A stretch of DNA of 64,000 nt from CBDCXE01 sp965223725 [NCBI: Nitrospinota bacterium] (lineage in GTDB: Bacteria > Nitrospinota_A > UBA7883). Shown one piece after another: positions 62,832 to 64,000 of this stretch (the first letter of the stretch is position 1; each line of letters opens with the position of its first letter). The notes under the pieces are model-generated. The model did no database searches. It saw only the letters and a list, made by a program, of their open reading frames with translations, and had not been told where the DNA came from. Both the position numbers and the translations under genes were made by a program. The stretch spans positions 372,001 through 436,000 of the forward strand of contig CBDCXE010000006.1 in the NCBI GenBank assembly GCA_965223725.1, written 5' to 3'.

Positions 62832-63665
62832 TTAGCGTTGGCGGTTGATGGCGTAGTCTTCCGATTTACCGCTGAACGGCTGTATCAGCATCCGGGGTAG
62901 TGTGTTCTCGGCGCTGTCTAGCAGGCCGGTGACGCCGATAGTCATCTGCTCGTGGCCGGCCGCCGGTTGGGCGATATATGTGCCGAACAGCCGGTCCCAT
63001 ATCGACAGGTTGAACCCGTAGTTGCTGTTGGCCTCGTGGATCACCACAGAATGATGAACCCGGTGCATATCGGGTGTGACCAGGATCAGCCGCAATTTTT
63101 CATCGATAGCCTGCGGCAGGCGGACATTGCCATGATTGAACATCGCCATGGCGTTTAACACCACTTCGAAAATCAACACCGCCACAGGCGGGGCGCCGAT
63201 GGCGACCACAACACCAAGTTTCAGAAGCATCGATAAAATAATTTCGACCGGATGGAACCGGGCGCCGGTGGTGACATCGTAATCGAGGTCGGCATGGTGC
63301 ATCCGGTGCAGCTTCCAGAACGCAGGCGCGGCGTGGAACAGGAGATGCTGGAGATAGATCGCCATATCCATAAAGACCACCGCCCCCAGCGCTTTCAGCC
63401 ATTCAGGCGCGGTAACAGCATTGAGAAAACCCCAGCCGTTCGCCTGGGCATACGCCGCCGTTCCCACCGCCGCCGCCGGAAACAGAATGCGCAGTATAAT
63501 GGTATTCAAAGCGACCAGGCCAAGGTTGGACGACCAGCGCGCCAGCCGGGTCATCAGGCGGTCGCGACGGGGCGCATAGACCTCCCAGATGGCCATGATG
63601 ATAAATACGCCGATGAAAAACCCGAGGCGAATCGCCCGCTCGTTGGAAAGAATGCCTTCTTCCAC
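62832..63665 (-). CDS. sterol desaturase/fatty acid hydroxylase family protein
   Basis: A 277-residue membrane di-iron hydroxylase. Four or more hydrophobic helices hold the histidine boxes HLLFH, HRMHH and HRVHH, with NYGFNLSIWDRLFGTY after the third. Bacterial members hydroxylate or desaturate sterols, carotenoids, hopanoid- or lipid-linked chains; the substrate here is unknown. It is leftward and stands alone. Confidence 0.9.
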   Translation of the reverse strand: MEEGILSNERAIRLGFFIGVFIIMAIWEVYAPRRDRLMTRLARWSSNLGLVALNTIILRILFPAAAVGTAAYAQANGWGFLNAVTAPEWLKALGAVVFMDMAIYLQHLLFHAAPAFWKLHRMHHADLDYDVTTGARFHPVEIILSMLLKLGVVVAIGAPPVAVLIFEVVLNAMAMFNHGNVRLPQAIDEKLRLILVTPDMHRVHHSVVIHEANSNYGFNLSIWDRLFGTYIAQPAAGHEQMTIGVTGLLDSAENTLPRMLIQPFSGKSEDYAINRQR

Positions 63666-63695
63666 TTATGCAACTCCCAGTTTCTATAGATGATA

Positions 63696-64000
63696 TTATC
63701 CCACAGTTTTTAAAATATCTGGCAGCTTCAGTACGAATTCCTTGATCTGATCCCGCACATCTCTATAGAAAGGAAGCGCCTCTTTATCGGTTTTGGCGGC
63801 CGCGGCCAGTTTTGGCGGATCGGGGAAACCGAAATGAACAACTTGGGAGCTTCCAGGGAACATCGGGCAGTTTTCATTGGCGTCGCCGCATAAAGTGATT
63901 ACATAATCAAACTGAACGTCAGAAAGCTCCGACACATTTTTCGATCTTCCCGATGATATGTCCACACCCGCTTCTTTCATCACCTGCACAGCCAGCCGGT
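63696..64000 (-). CDS. arsC: arsenate reductase/LMW-phosphatase-like protein, 5' end outside
   Basis: The frame is open to the right edge; a GTG at 63989 is probably internal. The visible 101 residues match thioredoxin-linked ArsC of the LMW-phosphatase fold: AVQVMKEAGVDISSGRSKNVSEL, DYVITLCGDANENCPMFPG with the two redox cysteines, HFGFPDPP, and the C-terminal helix RDQIKEFVLKLP. The catalytic P-loop is off the window. It reduces arsenate before export or methylation and fits the arsS genes 30 kb away. Confidence 0.85.
   Translation of the reverse strand, partial: RLAVQVMKEAGVDISSGRSKNVSELSDVQFDYVITLCGDANENCPMFPGSSQVVHFGFPDPPKLAAAAKTDKEALPFYRDVRDQIKEFVLKLPDILKTVG

Overview
The window reads as chromosome of a Gram-negative bacterium of mid-range base composition. 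It carries outer-membrane functions (LpxC, LolA, RseP, TonB, PBP1A, an LPS-type glycosyltransferase), a split-b F-type ATP synthase operon (b and b' before delta-alpha-gamma-beta-epsilon), a rubrerythrin operon, a giant acyl-CoA dehydratase activase, clostridial-type ferredoxin and a probable selenoprotein. This mix fits an anaerobic or microaerobic lineage near the former Deltaproteobacteria, Nitrospinota or SAR324. The placement is inferred from gene content only.

Layout. 1-3755: a MEDS sensory-domain protein cut by the window edge, a DUF3052-like protein, and the operon rubrerythrin / HdrD-GlpC-like Fe-S protein / DUF3501 behind a clear sigma-70 promoter and a PerR-like palindrome. 3803-17442: a 13.6 kb integrative element in tRNA-Asn(GUU), bounded by 46-bp direct repeats that copy the 3' part of the tRNA. 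Its cargo looks like defence: a DUF4143 ATPase, a three-gene set (SMC/DndD-like ATPase, a 153-aa protein, and a protein apparently built from RNAP alpha-CTD, sigma region 4 and winged-helix parts), a decayed IS481 copy, RloA-RloB and an orphan MNT antitoxin. At its right end lie a hairpin-rich stretch, two tyrosine recombinases and an AlpA-like factor.

17600-33769: FetAB-like ABC exporter, rpmB, phhB, dnaJ-grpE, a Gld-type ABC system (ATPase, permease, GldG-like, DUF4340), a BamE-like lipoprotein, DUF192, ferredoxin, the 1441-aa activase, then an arsenosugar pair (CMD protein and ArsS). ArsS appears to read through an in-frame UGA as selenocysteine, with a SECIS-like hairpin just downstream. 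33922-39250: coaBC, family-4 uracil-DNA glycosylase, PBP1A, Trm112-like protein, glycosyltransferase.

39251-39629 holds no protein gene but has what looks like a sigma-54-dependent small RNA: an exact -24/-12 element, two strong hairpins with C-rich anti-Shine-Dalgarno loops and an intrinsic terminator. Facing it is a long leftward envelope cluster (glgB, DUF4390, ntrY, an NtrX-like receiver/degenerate AAA+ domain fused to LpxC, purN, lolA, rseP). The LpxC fusion would put the committed step of lipid A synthesis on the same polypeptide as a receiver domain, next to its likely sensor kinase.

49993-58827: coaX, trpF-like, TonB, DUF4870, and the ATP synthase operon. 58828-64000: an orphan phage-tail-fibre-like gene, a divergent surface protein with 45-bp YadA-like head repeats and an S74 chaperone domain (one frameshift), a sterol-desaturase-family membrane hydroxylase, and the C-terminal part of an arsenate reductase at the right edge.
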